DNA from: Euphorbia lathyris
Taxonomy: Eukaryota; Streptophyta; Magnoliopsida; Malpighiales; Euphorbiaceae
Assembly: GCF_963576675.1 (NCBI RefSeq)
Contig: NC_088910.1
Location: 108,280,807-108,344,806, forward strand
Reading direction: 5' to 3'
DNA length: 64,000 nucleotides
A program made the position numbers and the translations under genes. Shown piece by piece: positions 1 to 11,430 of this stretch (its first letter is position 1; each line of letters opens with the position of its first letter). The notes under the pieces were generated by a model that did no database searches, was not told where the DNA came from, and saw only the letters and a program-made list of their open reading frames with translations.

Positions 1-330
1 ATAATTATGTGAACAGACAAATGACAGCAGGAGATATATAAATTAATGTGTAAAACGAACCAAAAATCATGTGAATTTTGGTTAAGAAAGATAAAAATTG
101 TTCATTTTTGTGCAGTTGTTGTAAACTTAGGGAGCAGCCTTAATTGTGTAATGGAACAAAGAAAATTAATTAAGCCGACAGTTTAAACAAATACTACTAT
201 GAAGTGACCTTTTTTATTTGTCTTTTTAGCTCAATAATGCCCAAGTGGGCAATATGTTTGAAAAATATAGCTAATTATTTACAGAAATGACTGGTATTTC
301 ATATTCAAAGAAATTGGAATGCGATAAATA
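1..330. other. AT-rich intergenic stretch
   Basis: No gene, repeat or terminal motif recognised. The sequence is AT-rich and ends at the T-rich tail of the minus-strand LINE that follows. Confidence 0.5.
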
Positions 331-487
331 GGTTTTTTTTTATTTATTTTTTTTTGAAGAGAAGAATCATTTCATTATCAAATCGTTAAAGCATCATTAC
401 AAAGCATTGGCCAAACAATATCTGGACTATCATCGTGTAATATCATCGATGCCTGAAAATTCCGCACTCATCTTACAAGCTGGTGTG

Positions 488-982
488 CTACCTTATTTCC
501 CTCTCTCCTAATATATTTGAATGTACAGCTATTGAAGGTCTGGCTAGCTGCAGTACATCCAAATACAAGGAGTGAAGGGATGAGTCAGGAATAGGACCCC
601 AGGTGAGGGCTTCAACCACTTTTTTTGCGTCAGATTCAACCCAAATGTTCTCTAATTCGTGATCCCGTGCCAGCTTAAGGGCTTCCCGTATGGCGTGCAA
701 TTCTGCAGCTTCCACCGAAATACACGGCAATGGAGGGATCCCCGCTGAAATTATCACATGAGCGTGGAGGTCACAAGCAATTACCCCGATGCTTGCGGAG
801 AGGCCATTATCCTCCCATGCGGCATCACAATTAAATTTTGTAACGCCATCGGGAGGAGGATACCAAACCTTGTAAGCATCAAGAGGCGTATCGCCCGGAC
901 CACTTTGTTCTATCCCCATATTCCGCGTTTGCCATTCCGTGTGGAAACTTTTAGCTTTATCAATTAGTGCAGCCACTTCCAT
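488..982 (-). pseudogene. LINE-A RNase H domain
   Basis: Encodes about 164 residues of an RVT_3-type RNase H. The block beginning KVWYPPPDGVTKFNCDAAWE carries the first acidic position (CDAAW). SVEAAELHAIREAL and WVESDAKKVVEAL give the conserved Glu and the ESDA aspartate. The C-terminal part is cut short at GEREIR, so the last catalytic Asp region is missing. It is out of frame with the zf-RVT segment upstream (964-1707), showing a frameshift near 970. It would have removed template RNA during target-primed reverse transcription. Non-functional as it stands. Confidence 0.8.
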
Positions 983-1707
983 AAGCCTTGTCCTTCGTGT
1001 AATAGCAGGTTTCTGCTATACCAAATCCACCACAAAAGAATTAAACCATACTCGCTGTCCTCGGTAGACGACTTCGACCAACATTCGTGCAGCCAGCCTT
1101 TGAAGTTCCCCGCTGTAACTCGATCCCAACGCAACGATAAACCTGCAGCTCTCCAAACTGTTCCTGCAACTGGACAGTCGATAAACACATGCTTCAGCAT
1201 CTCTCCCACAGCGTGACACGCCTTGCAACCTGCACTAGAATTAATACCTCGCAGCTGCAGAACGACAGAACATGGCAGGATATTATTCAGGAGGCGCCAG
1301 GCGAAGTGTTTAACTTTAGGTGGAACTTTAATCTGCCAGAACCTTTTCCACTGTGAGGTGCAGCTAACGGATGATGATGGAGTGCCTAATTGGGCTCGCC
1401 GTCGCTGTTCAATGAGGTAGTAACAAGATTTGATAGTGAATCTCCCATGCGTCGTGCCTCGCCAGTAGAATCCATCGCTGTATCGTGATTCACTGATACC
1501 GATTTTGCTAATCTCTGTCATTTCAGAAGGGACAAAGCAAGAGTTAAGCACACTAAAGTCCCAACCATTACCTGCATCATTTATCAGCTCCTGCACTAGT
1601 TTCAGACGTGGTGTAATCAGCGAAATTAGTGGTTTCCTAGCATTGAGGGTAGGCACCCAGTTATCATCCCATATGTTGATTTTTGATCCGTCCCCAACCC
1701 TCCACAT
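964..1707 (-). pseudogene. LINE-A zinc-binding (zf-RVT) linker
   Basis: About 247 residues beginning MWRVGDGSKINIWDDNWVP, the standard opening of the plant LINE zf-RVT region. It continues through GRFTIKSCYYL, WKRFWQIKVPPKVKHFAWRL and the Cys/His cluster C.AC..VGEMLKHVFIDCP. This domain joins reverse transcriptase to RNase H. Overlapping minus-strand frames show that the segment is frameshifted relative to both neighbours. The start is internal to the original ORF2 and is not a genuine start codon. Confidence 0.8.
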
Positions 1708-1824
1708 TATTCCATTCTGAACTGTATCATGAGCTGCCCAGAAACTTCTCCATAGATAACTCGGGTTGTTACTTAACCTGGCCTCAAAGAGATTCGTGCT
1801 TGGGAAGTATTTCGCCTTTAGGAT

Positions 1825-3305
1825 CTATGAGCATAGGGAATTAGGATATTTCATCAACCGCCACAGCTGTTTAGCTAGTAAAGCCATATTGAACGAGCAG
1901 AGCCACCTGAACCCTACCTCTCCCTCTTCTTTAGCCTGGCACATCGCTTCCCATGCCATCCAGTAGATCGGTCTGTGTGTATCAGAGCCTCCCCACCAGA
2001 ATTTACTAATTAATCCTTGAATCTCGGAACAAAGGGTATCAGGTAGGAGGAAACATGACATTACATATGTCGAAATTGACTGGATAACGGACTTTATCAA
2101 AACTTCCTTTCCCCCTGATGATAAAAACCGCTCTTCCCATCCTTTAAGTCGTCTGTGAATTCGGTCCTTCGGCATTGAGAACACAATTCTCTTATTTCGT
2201 CCGATGAGGGTTGGTAAACCAAGATAACATGGAAGTGCCCCCGTTTCTCGGACCTCCAATGTCTGCACTATCAGATCTCGTCTATCCACTGGAACCCCTG
2301 AACTGAAAAAACTGATTTATCGAAGTTGATAGCCTGCCCAGAACACCTTTCATATTCGTGCAAGATATATCGAAGCCCTGCAATTTCAGACAAAGTAGCC
2401 CGCCCAAAGATAAGCGAATCATCAGCGAAAAACGGGTGGGTTATGCTCGGACTTCCTCTCGCCACTTTCAGACCATGCAATTCTCCCATCCGTTCAGCTT
2501 TACTGATATTTGCCGATAGAGATTCAGCACAGACCACAAACAGATAGGGCGACAATGGGTCACCTTGTTTGAGCCCCCTGGACGGTTTCAGCCATCCTTT
2601 TGCATGTCCATTGATAAGAAAAGACATAGAAACGGAGGTAACACACATCATTAGAAATTTGATAAAATGATCAGGGAAGTTCATCTTGGTAAGCACCCTT
2701 TCAAGGAATTTCCACTATATTCGGTCATAAGCTTTGCTCATGTCGAGTTTAAGAGCAAAGTTCCCTCTATTTCCTTTTATCCTAGTCTTCATACTATGAA
2801 ATGCCTCGAAAGCAAGAATAGCATTGTCTGTTATCAATCTCCCCGGAACAAAAGCAGCCTGCGTGTTAGAGATAACACTAGACAACACTAGTTTCATTCT
2901 ATTTGCAAGAACTTTGGATATAAGTTTATATAGAACGTTACAAAGCGTTATGGGTCTGAGGTCTTTCATTGTGGTCGGGTTTTTAATCTTTGGTATAAGT
3001 GTAATGAAGGTATGGTTTAGCTGATCAGGGAGGGTTCCTGACTGTAGGCAATTTAGCACAAGATTCACTGCATCATCACCAATTATGGACCAGTATTGTT
3101 GATAAAAGATCGGGGACATTCCATCAGGGCCCGGGGCCTTTGTCGGGTGCATTTGTTTCAAGGCATGTACAACCTCCTCCCTCGTAAAGTTGGCTGATAG
3201 TGTCATTTTCTGTTCAGTTTGCAGGTTTGTCTCAATTACATCAATGAATTCCTCACAGGTGCCTCTATCAGTACTGTCAAAAAGCTCAGTAAAGTAGTCC
3301 ATCAC
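1825..3305 (-). pseudogene. LINE-A reverse transcriptase
   Basis: Three frame-broken pieces (2715-3305, 2271-2696, 1825-2289) together cover the RT. The N-terminal piece has [37 protein letters not shown] and [12 protein letters not shown] (first catalytic Asp). The middle has GLKQGDPLSPYLFVVCAE and FFADDSLIFGRA, an intact ADD catalytic pair. The last has the thumb-like GCLGLPTL-type region and FWWGGSD....YWMAWEAMC. Frameshifts separate the pieces, so no active enzyme is possible. Family: L1-type plant LINE RT. Confidence 0.85.
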
Positions 3306-3314
3306 TACATCAGA

Positions 3315-4480
3315 TCAGGCCTCCGCTCCTTCCCTCCATATGCCATTCTTATCCTGTAACCATTGTAGTCTGTTGTTCCTGCGCCTGGCCGTGCATCTCG
3401 AGTGAAAATAGCCTGTATTGCAGTCAACCAATTTTAACCACTCAACCTTTGCTCGCTGTTTCCACTTTAACTCTTCCCTCGCTGTAACTCGACAATGCGA
3501 GTAGCTAACCTGCTTTCTTGCTCCTTTGTAGTGGGATCTGCGCATTGCTGAATAGCTAGTAAATCTGCCCCTAATCTCTTTAGTTCCGCGCGGCAATTTC
3601 CAAAAGTTCTGGAGCTCCAATGGGTTAATTTTTGAGACACAGTAGCAAGTTTCTCGTGTACCGTCTGACCCGACCTCATATGCTGCCACCAGGTTTCAAT
3701 CACGTTTCTGCACGATTTGTCCCGTGTCCACATCAATTCGAACTAAAAGAGTTTTCTCCTTGGGTGCGATAGCCTTTCCTCCTCCTCCCCACAAATTAGA
3801 ATTGGGTTATGATCCGAAGAAATCCTTACCAGTGTATGAATTGTTGCTGTCGGAAAGAGACCGATCCAATTTGGATCCGCTACGGCTCTGTCGAGTCTCT
3901 CCCATATAGCCCCTTCACCCTACCGTCGATTGTTCCAAGTGAATTCTGAACCGATATGCCCCAAATCGACTAGGTTACAACTGTCCAAGCAATTGTGGAA
4001 GTCCGCCATTAACGGGCTCTCTCTAGCTCGGCCTCCTTTCTTCTCTGATAACCACAAGATTTTATTAAAATCTCCAAAACCAATAAGTGGCAAGTTGTCA
4101 AGTCCGCTGATATATGTAATTAACTCCCATGTGAGTTTCTTGTTTGCACGTTCAGGCCATCCGTATACTCTTACCCCTCTCCAAAGTGGCACATTATTTA
4201 TTCCTACAATAAAGTAAACACAGTGCGCCGAGTATCGGGTTATTAAAACATCAATATCTTTCTTCCATCCAAAAATTAGGCCCCCACTTAAACCAACAGC
4301 ATCAATAATAAAGAAGTTTTATTCTTTAAAAGTTTGGTAAAAGTGAGAACAATCGCTTTTCTTTAATCTGGTCTCCATCAAGAAAAGCATGTCTGGGTAA
4401 TTTTCCCTCATTAACCGTTTGAGGGTACAGAATGTCCACGAGTTACCCAACCCCTGGACATTCCAGTTTAGTACTTTCAT
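3315..4480 (-). pseudogene. LINE-A endonuclease and EN-RT linker
   Basis: ORF2 appears to start with the ATG at 4480 (complement of 4478-4480), reading MKVLNWNVQGLGN and then ..PDMLFLMETRL. These are the N-terminal EEP motifs, with Asn in the first and Glu in MET. After several stops the frame resumes at 4192 with LPLIGFGDFNKIL (the GDFN motif) and GSEFTWNNRR. The segment 3315-3736 holds the linker (ELKWKQRAKVEWLKLVDCNTGYFHSRCTA pattern). In plant LINEs this nuclease nicks the target to prime reverse transcription. Multiple stops and frameshifts make this copy dead. Confidence 0.75.
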
Positions 4481-4606
4481 AATGTAGGGTGGGGCCCAAT
4501 GATGGCCTCCACCCTCTGGTCAGTACTAATGCTAGCTCTCTTTCTTCCTGTCTCCAGCCCCTCCCTTATATCCTCAAGTGATTCTGAGTCCTCTCTTGCC
4601 CTTTTT

Positions 4607-5029
4607 TTATCCCACTGAGATTGGTGCACTGATCCGAGGAGCTACGTGTGACTGCTGTCCTCGTGCAAGCTTCTTCAATTTTGTCCTTTTTGGGCCCTTT
4701 CCCGTACTGGTATGCCCCACTGCAGTAAATACAAGACCTGTGTCTTTTACCGTTCCTATATCCCCATGTGTGATTGCCTCCAATCTATCTGCACAACTGG
4801 TACCTTGCCCATACTGGTGTTGCACTATCACTGCAGCAGAGCCTGACCCATCTGCTTCCATCTCGTCGGCTGGTTCTATATCTTCCTCCATATCTGTGGG
4901 GGTGCAATCAAGCTTATTCAGATTGCCCGAATCATCCAGCTGGTTCTCAGTATGTGTCGCTTGCCCAGCATCGTGCCCTGGTCTTAGGATTCCAACATAT
5001 CTCATTCTTCTTTCTAGGTGGGATGTCAA
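4607..5029 (-). pseudogene. LINE-A ORF1 C-terminal remnant (tentative)
   Basis: An open stretch of about 140 residues just upstream of ORF2, acidic in the middle (DMEEDIEPADEMEADG) and ending with a basic GPKRTKLKKLARG cluster. The basic K-rich end before ORF2 is what I expect for the tail of a plant LINE ORF1. No zinc knuckle is present, which fits 5' truncation of the element. Assignment rests mainly on position and composition. Confidence 0.45.
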
Positions 5030-5278
5030 TTCCTAAATTCACAACACGAGATATTATTAATGGTTAGTAATTACTCCTTCCGTTCCATATTATTAGACAT
5101 TTTAGAGTATTTTTTATTTTCCAAATTAATAGACGTTTTACAATATTAATACAATTTTATCCATTTTTTTCTTTTTATACCCTTTATTCCATTTAACCAT
5201 TGAACTACCTCTTAAATGTAACTTTTAGTTCCCAATAATACCTTTTTAGTGAATCTTTCCATTTCCAACTGTAATTAA

Positions 5279-5296
5279 TTGTAATTTTAGTTTCCA
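5279..5296 (+). repeat. Left target-site duplication of LINE-B
   Basis: TTGTAATTTTAGTTTCCA, repeated exactly at 10325-10342 after the A-tail. If the A run is included the match extends to about 20 bp. An exact duplication fixes the LINE-B insertion point inside the MITE. Confidence 0.9.
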
Positions 5297-6146
5297 CGTG
5301 GACAAAACTACAATTGGTGCCATTAGGGGCAAGTTTGCAAGGGTTTGTGTTGATGTTGATCTTGCAAAACCTTTGTTGTCAAAATTCTGTGTTCAAAACA
5401 AGGTGTTTTTTATTGAGTATGAAGGTTTACATAACATTTGTTATGATTGTGGCATGTATGGTCATTCTCAGGAGGGGTGCCCTAAAAGGGAGAAGGTTGT
5501 AGAAGAGATTGTTAAGGATGGTGTGGAGAGAACTGAAGTGAACCAGGGGAATGGAGGGAATTTTGGACCCTGGATGGTGGAAAAAATGACTGCTAGACGT
5601 AGAACACAACCTTCAGTGGTGCAGAATCGTCCTCCTGATATTAGCATCAATTTGAAGTCTTCCCTATCTAAGCCTATTGCCTTTCCTAGTGTCAAGGAGA
5701 AGCCTATCCCCAAAGCAAGGGAGGAGTCTGGAGCCGTTTCAGCTTTCATATCAGGATCTAGATTTGGGGCCCCGACGATTGAGGAAGTTCATGATCCTGA
5801 CCAAGGGGATGAGCATATTGTTCAAAGCATGCCAGGTTTGGAGTTTGTTGAACCATCTGAGAAGGTGGTTGAATTTGTTAATCCCCTCTTTGTTTCCAAG
5901 GACGAAGCCCAGGGGGGGACCCTGGCCCTGGCTGCTCGAAGGATGAAGAAGATAAATGAGGTTAGTATTCCTATTCTTTGTGGTGATCCTGGGATTGGGA
6001 AGTCGATGGGAGTTAATAAAACTAGTTTGAAAAAGCTAAAGGGTAAACAAAAAAGTATTCAGAATACTTTGGCTTTACCAGAGAAGAGGGGGCCGGCGGG
6101 TACCTCGGCGAGGCTCTCAGGAGCCCCTAATAAATACCTGGCTTAG
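5297..6146 (+). pseudogene. LINE-B ORF1 (gag-like), N-terminally truncated
   Basis: About 280 residues open from the insertion border. The first in-frame codon is GTG and is a truncation artefact, not a start. The N-terminal RGKFARVCVDVDLAKPLL block followed by a CCHC zinc knuckle (CYDCGMYGHSQEGC, CX2CX4HX4C) is the standard plant LINE ORF1 arrangement. The remainder is Pro/Lys-rich and ends KYLA. ORF1 proteins bind the LINE RNA. The missing N-terminus means this copy cannot make the full protein. Confidence 0.8.
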
Positions 6147-6178
6147 GTGTGTTGGTGCGGTCAGTTATCCTCCTTTCT

Positions 6179-8872
6179 ATGGATTTGTTGTGTTGGAATG
6201 TTAGGGGTGCGGCTAGCAAGGCTACCCGTATCCATGTTAATGATCTAATTAAACATTTTAACCCTTCTTATTTTGCTTTAATGGAAACTAAGATTAGTGG
6301 AGATAAAGCAGATGAGGTGGTTAAAAAGTTTAGGAGCTGGAACTGTGTTAGATCGGAGGCTACTGGCCGAGCTGGGGGGATTTGGCTTTTCTGGAAGCCA
6401 GATCGGGTTCATTTCGATATTATTAGCATGGACAAGCAGTTTATTCACTGTAAAGTGAGTGTCTCCGGTAATAATTCTTTTTTAATTACCCTGCTGTATG
6501 CTGACCCTATTTTAGCCAATCGGAAACGGCTTTGGTAGGTTCTTTACTCTATGAGTGTCAGCATATCTGAGCCCTGGTTTGTGGCGGGTGACTTTAATGA
6601 TATTGCTTTTATGAGTGATCAGAGAGGGGGTTCGCATCATTATGTTAATCGCTGCCTTCACCATAAGAATAGTATGGATTTATGTGGGCTTTCTGATATT
6701 GGGGCCTCCGCTCATAAGTTCACTTGGAAGCGCAACAGTACCTTTGTTCGGTTGGATAAAGTTTACGCTAATGTTTTAGCTCAGACTTCTTTCCCTGAGA
6801 GTTCTGTGTTAAATCTTCCGTTCCGCCATTCGGATCACTGTCCTATTTTATTTAGGCTGTTGAGAGGCAATCATCCTAGGGGTGAGAGACCGTTCCGTTA
6901 TCAATTGGCTTGGGAGTCTCATCCTAAGTTTAAGGATTTCGTTCATGATAATTGGAAACCTCACTCGAATGTCCTTCAAGCTGCTGAAGGATTCAGGAAT
7001 AATGTGCTGGGGTGGAATAGAAATGTCTTTGGACACATTATTAGAAGGAAGAATAAGTTATTGAATAGGATGGAGGGTATTCAGCGTAGGTTGGAGGTGA
7101 GGTTTGATCACGGTTTGGATGGCCTCCTCAGAACCCTTCAGAAGGAGTTGGAGGCTGTGCTCAGGTAGGAGGAGCTTCTTTGGTTTCAAAAGTCTAGGAA
7201 GTCTTGGATAAGAGGTGGGGATCGTAATACCAGGTATTTCCATCTTTCTACCATTATTAGAAGGCGGAGGAATAGAATTGATGCCATTAAGGACTCTAAT
7301 GGTGATTGGGTGTATGAAGATGAGGAGATTCGGAGATTGGCCCTGGAATTCTATAAGGATCTGTTTAAAGAGGAGCCTGTTTATCTGGAGAGGGCTCACT
7401 CTGTTGCTACCTTTCCTATGATTGGAGAGGATAGCATTCAGGATGCCTTTCACCCTATCTCCCTGAATGAAATAGACCAAGCCATTTTTAGTATTGGGGC
7501 TATTAAAGCTCCTGGGATTGATGGTCTGCCTGCTGGTTTTTACCATAAGCACTGGGAGGTTGTGAAGGAAGGTATCTATAATTTTATCATAGGTGTTTTT
7601 AATGGTTCTCAGGATATAGAGCTGGTGAATAGAACCCTTCTGGTTCTGATTCCTAAAATTGAGAAGCCTTTTTCCTTTTTGCATATGAGACCTATCAGTC
7701 TTTGTAATGTTCTTTATAAGACTGTTACAAAGATTGTGGCTAATAGAATCCGTTGCATTCTTCCTGAGATCATCTGCCAGAATCAGGGAAGTTTTGTGCC
7801 TGGTAAACAAATGATGGATAATGTGGTGATTGCCCAAGAGATGGTCCACACGATGAAGATCAGGAAGGGGAAGAAAGGCATTGTGGCTCTTAAGTTGGAT
7901 TTGGAGAAAGCCTATGATCGCATCAACTGGAGTTTCCTGATGGAGAGTCTGGAAAGAGCAAGGATCCCTGACAGTTGGAGAAGGTTAATTAAGGTTTGTA
8001 TCTCTTCTCCTGTTTTTCAAGTTATGATTAATGGTGATATGTCGGAGGAATTCTCTCCGGGCCAGGGTATCCGTCAGGGTGACCCAATGAGTCCCTTCCT
8101 TTTCGTTATTGCTATGGAGAGGTTGTCTCATCTGATTCAAGATGCTATTGATAATGGGAATTTCCACCCAGTGGCTATCAATAGTTTCTATCCCCAGGTT
8201 ACATACTTATTCTTTGCAGATGATGTCCTAATCTTCCTAGAAGGTAATGAGGAGCAGTTGAGTGTTATTATGGATATTCTTGATTGTTTCTGTTCGGCCT
8301 CTGGGCAGAAGCTTAATGTCCAGAAGTCTAGGATGATGTGCTCTAAAAATATGAACCAGAGAGTCTGTAAAAGGTTAAGTGATCTGTTGGGTATTCCTCT
8401 GATTGGCTCCCTAGGGAAGTATCTGTGTATTCCCCTCCACAATGAGAGAGTGTCTAAGGTGTCTTTTAAAGATACTTTGGATAAAGCTAATATGAAGTGT
8501 GCCACGTGGAAAGCCAAGACTCTCTCTCTCGCTGGCCACCTTACATTAATTCAATCTGTTAATTGTGCGACTCCCAATCACATTATGCAGGCTTGTCATC
8601 TTCCGGATCCTGTGCTTAAAGATCTTGATAAAATTAACCGTAGGTTCCTGTGGGGGGAAGCTGAGGAGGGGAGAAAGATCCATCTTGTGCCTTGGAGTGA
8701 GGTTTGTCAGCCTAAAGATTCAGGAGGTCTGGGCATTAGGAAAGCTAAAGATAATAATAAAGTCTTATTAATGAAACTCCTGTGGCGAATGTGGCAGTAT
8801 CCTACAGCTCTTTGGGTCCAGCTCTTATGCGGGAAGTACCGGAAGGATAAGGTGTTGGGGGGCCTAAGGAGA
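6179..8872 (+). pseudogene. LINE-B ORF2: endonuclease and reverse transcriptase
   Basis: Starts at ATG 6179 (MDLLCWNVRGAAS), the first EEP motif, followed by ALMETKISG, FVAGDFNDIAF and the SDHCPIL motif (Asp-His near residue 220). An in-frame TAG at 6536-6538 lies inside the nuclease and another at 7166-7168 lies in the linker. Both sit where a Gln codon would be natural. RT follows in the same frame: KAPGIDGLPAGFY, RPISLCNVLYKT, LKLDLEKAYDRI, GIRQGDPMSPFLFV, YLFFADDVLIF (catalytic ADD). After GGLRRE the frame is lost by one base, most likely in the G6 run at 8857-8862. Confidence 0.88.
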
Positions 8873-8874
8873 GA

Positions 8875-10275
8875 GTGGTTAATTGTTCCTTTCTTTGGAA
8901 AGGCATTAGTGCTGTGTTTGCTGAATTTTGTTCTGGGATTGGGTGGAATGTGGGTAATGGCAGGTCCATCAGTTTCTGGAAGGATATTTGGGTAGGTAAG
9001 AAGCCTTTATTGGAGGTTTGTACTTCCTTGCCTCCGTTGGACGTTCAGGACTGGAGGATTGCTGATGTTGTGGATTCTGAGGGTGAGTGGATTTGGGATA
9101 AATTTGATTCATACCTCAGTCTGGAATCGCTTCTTTCTATTAGAGGGGTTCACATTAGTAATCAAATTGAGGATCAGGATAGTTACTGTTGGACGCTGAC
9201 AAACAATGGGGCCTATTCGTGTAAATCTTCTTTTCAGGCATTCTATCAGGGTTTGGATTCTTCTTCCCCAGGGGTGTGGAAGACGATTTGGGGCTTGAAA
9301 GTACCATACCACATTAGGAGCTTCCTGTGGCTTGGGGCTAGGAATAGGTTGCTTACTAACTCGGATAGAAAAAGGAGGCACCTGGTGGATTCTGGAGCCT
9401 GTGGCAGATGCAGAGGGTTTGAGGAGACGTTATGCCATGCTCTCAGGGATTGTGAGAAAAGTTTAGAGGTTTGGAGAAGAATTCTCCCTAGGGATGTGCT
9501 TCCTTCCTTTTTAGCCCATTCTGAAAATAATTGGTTTGTTGATGGTATTAATGGGATTCTTCTGCCTGGGAATCAAGGTGTTCTTCTTTTTGTGGCGGTG
9601 TGCCATCGGATTTGGAGGTGGCGGAACGAGGAGATCTTTGGAGGAGGAGTGGTTTCTATGCCAAATGTCCTTGATTTCTTTTCTAAGAAGATTAGTACCT
9701 GGGTTGAGAGTTTTGGTGAGGATCCCTTAGCTAGGGTGGTTCAGAGGAAGGAGGTCAATCTTTTAGGCTGGTGTAGGCCGAGTGAAGGTGTGGTTAAGCT
9801 AAACACTGATGGTTCTTATCTGAGAGATGGGAGAATTGCTACAGGAGGGGTCCTTAGAGACGATGGAGGCAGGTGGGTTTCTGGCTTCTCTCAGAATTTG
9901 GGTATTGGTTCTTCCTTTTCTGCAGAGCTTTGGGGGATTCTCTCTGGCCTGAAGCTGGCTAAGGATCTAGGGGTGAAGAAGCTTCTGGTTGAGTCAGATA
10001 ACCAAGAAGCGGTTAAAATGATTTCTGAGGGCAAGTCTGTTTGCCGGAATAGCTTGAATATTATTAAAGGCATTAAAAGGATTGGGTCCTCCTTTGAGTC
10101 TATTAAGTTTGTTCATATTTATAGGGAGCAGAACCGCGTCGCGGACCGTTTTGCAATGGAAGGGCACTCTGGTTTGTTGGGTCTTTCTACCTTTTTTTCT
10201 CCATCGGGCTTCATTTCTTCTTTGATCTTGGAGGATGTGGTGGGGGTCAGTTTTCCTAGGCTGATCCCGGGTTGA
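8875..10275 (+). pseudogene. LINE-B ORF2 C-terminal part: zf-RVT and RNase H
   Basis: About 466 residues, shifted by one frame from the RT part. zf-RVT: GWNVGNGRSISFWKDIWVG, then WKTIWGLKVPYHIRSFLWL and the cluster C.RCRGFEETLCHALRDC. RNase H: VKLNTDGSYLRDG (first Asp), FSAELWGILSGLKLA (Glu), LLVESDNQEAV (Asp) and HIYREQNRVADRFA (last His/Asp region), so all catalytic positions are present. The domain ends at 10275 and is followed by a T-rich 3' UTR. It is intact internally, but cut from its own RT by the frameshift. Confidence 0.88.
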
Positions 10276-10324
10276 GTTGTTTTGTTTGTTTGTTTTTTTT
10301 CTTTCCTTTCCTACCAAAAAAAAA

Positions 10325-10342
10325 TTGTAATTTTAGTTTCCA
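10325..10342 (+). repeat. Right target-site duplication of LINE-B
   Basis: Exact copy of 5279-5296, directly after the A-tail. The remainder of the MITE continues from 10343. Confidence 0.9.
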
Positions 10343-10575
10343 AATAATTTTTTAATTGTTTTTAAAAGTGCATTTATGGAGTATATTAACGTGAACCATA
10401 AGAGAAAGAAAGATTAAAAATCTTAGTGGAGAAAAATTAAAAAGCAATTAATTTAATAATAAATGTGAATTAACATTTATTAAAGGGTAATTTAATCATT
10501 GTTAGCTTTACTAATATTTTTTTTAATTCGTGTGAAATCCTCCAAAGCGTCTAATAAAATGGAATGGAGGGAGTA

Positions 10576-10933
10576 GATTTAGATGCCTAATTATAAGTAA
10601 TCTACTTTTAGTTCCTATCGAAATGATACTTGCATTTTATCTGGTTTTGGTGTTATTAATTGTTAACTATTTATTGTTTTTATAACCGCCAGGAATTAAC
10701 TAATTTTCTTTCAGAAATAACTAACATTAATTGTTTTTTTATTCCAACATTTAGAGTAAAAAATAAAAACTAAACAAACGCATGATTTGTAAAAAAAAAT
10801 GTAGTCTTTATAGACAAAACCAATGTATTTAATGTTAGGGATCCAATAGATTAAAGCTCCAAATCTAAAGGGTCCTAAGACTCTCTAAGAGGCTCCTCTA
10901 TAGACATAAGAGTATCACATCGACTCACCACCA
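10576..10933. other. AT-rich intergenic stretch
   Basis: No coding potential or repeat recognised between the MITE end and the start of the Sirevirus-like LTR fragment. Confidence 0.5.
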
Positions 10934-11430
10934 CCTTATTGATCCCGTGTAACGTGAGAGAATTAGTTTCAAGGGGGGTTAGGAACTATTTCAAAATTTT
11001 CTCTTTAAGGCTGACTTCTTTTTCAAATAAAACTTTTACTTAGTCGTTTAGCACAGTGGTGCTGAGTGGGATCAGAGACAGGTTTAGTTAACTAGTAACT
11101 AAGACTGCTTCTGTCGTTGAGTCAGGAGATAGCACTGAAGTCTATTCCCGAACTCAGTACTCAAGCCACACAACTCAGTATATATATTTTAACGTTTTAC
11201 TAGGCATAGTTCAAAAGCAAGCATATAAGGAGTAAGAGTTAGAAAGTGTTACTCAGCAGATTTATCCTGGTTCGGCCTCCTGCCTACATCTAGTCCCCGG
11301 AATCCTTCCGAGCTTTAATCCACTACTGAGCTCTTTCAGGTAGAGCACAAACCTCTTACAATAGTAAGTGAGTATACAGAGTACCTTCCTCTATATCCTA
11401 TACACAATACTATTTCTACCACTGAGTGAT
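10934..11430 (-). repeat. Diverged fragment of Sirevirus-like LTR
   Basis: From TTGATCCCGTGTAACGTGAG onward this follows the same order of words as the minus-oriented LTR at 26106: the GGTTAGGAACTATT block, GTGCTGAGT, the CTTATCCTGGTTCGGCCTC-like block, GGAATCCTTCCGAGC, and GAGTACCTTCCTCTAT. It stops abruptly near 11430, where plus-strand accessory ORF sequence begins, so it is a rearrangement border. It is more diverged than the other LTR copies in the window. Confidence 0.7.

Larger units (their letters stand above)
331..5036 (-). mobile_element. LINE-A: decayed, 5'-truncated L1-type non-LTR retrotransposon
   Basis: On the minus strand the order is: end of ORF1, endonuclease (EEP), reverse transcriptase, zinc-binding linker (zf-RVT), RNase H, then an A-rich tail seen as T runs at 331-356. 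This is the usual order of plant L1 LINEs with a terminal RNase H. The reading frame is broken several times. It belongs to the same family as LINE-C at 44141-47696: the RNase H segments share the block VW.PPP.GVTK and the following AWE...LSA.(V/I)GVIA pattern. The 5' boundary lies somewhere in 5030-5070 and I could not find a convincing target-site duplication, so both ends are approximate. Confidence 0.85.
5297..10324 (+). mobile_element. LINE-B: 5 kb L1-type LINE, 5'-truncated inside ORF1
   Basis: Plus-strand order: truncated ORF1 with zinc knuckle, ORF2 endonuclease, RT, zf-RVT, RNase H, short 3' UTR and an A9 tail (10316-10324). It is flanked by an exact 18 bp duplication. It begins in the middle of ORF1 (reading VDKTTIGA..RGKFARVCV), so the N-terminal DUF4283-like part was never copied, which is common for target-primed insertion. 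ORF2 has two in-frame TAG codons and one frameshift. It is better preserved than LINE-A and LINE-C and belongs to a different family. Confidence 0.92.
5074..10573. mobile_element. Stowaway-like MITE interrupted by LINE-B
   Basis: The left end (TACTCCTTCCGTTCCAT from 5072) and the inverted right end (ATGGAATGGAGGGAGTA ending 10575) form terminal inverted repeats of about 36 bp with several mismatches. They are flanked by TA. CTCC(C/T)TCCGTTCC-type ends with a TA duplication are the signature of Stowaway MITEs (Tc1/mariner group). With LINE-B and its duplication removed the MITE would be roughly 460 bp, longer than usual. The two halves are 5074-5296 and 10325-10573. It is non-coding. Confidence 0.8.

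Noticed and set aside
331..5070. A target-site duplication for LINE-A.
   Set aside because: I compared flanks at 300-330 and 5030-5070 and found no convincing match.
7058..7849. A 263-codon minus-strand ORF over LINE-B.
   Set aside because: Antisense shadow of the RT; the plus strand has clear RT motifs there.
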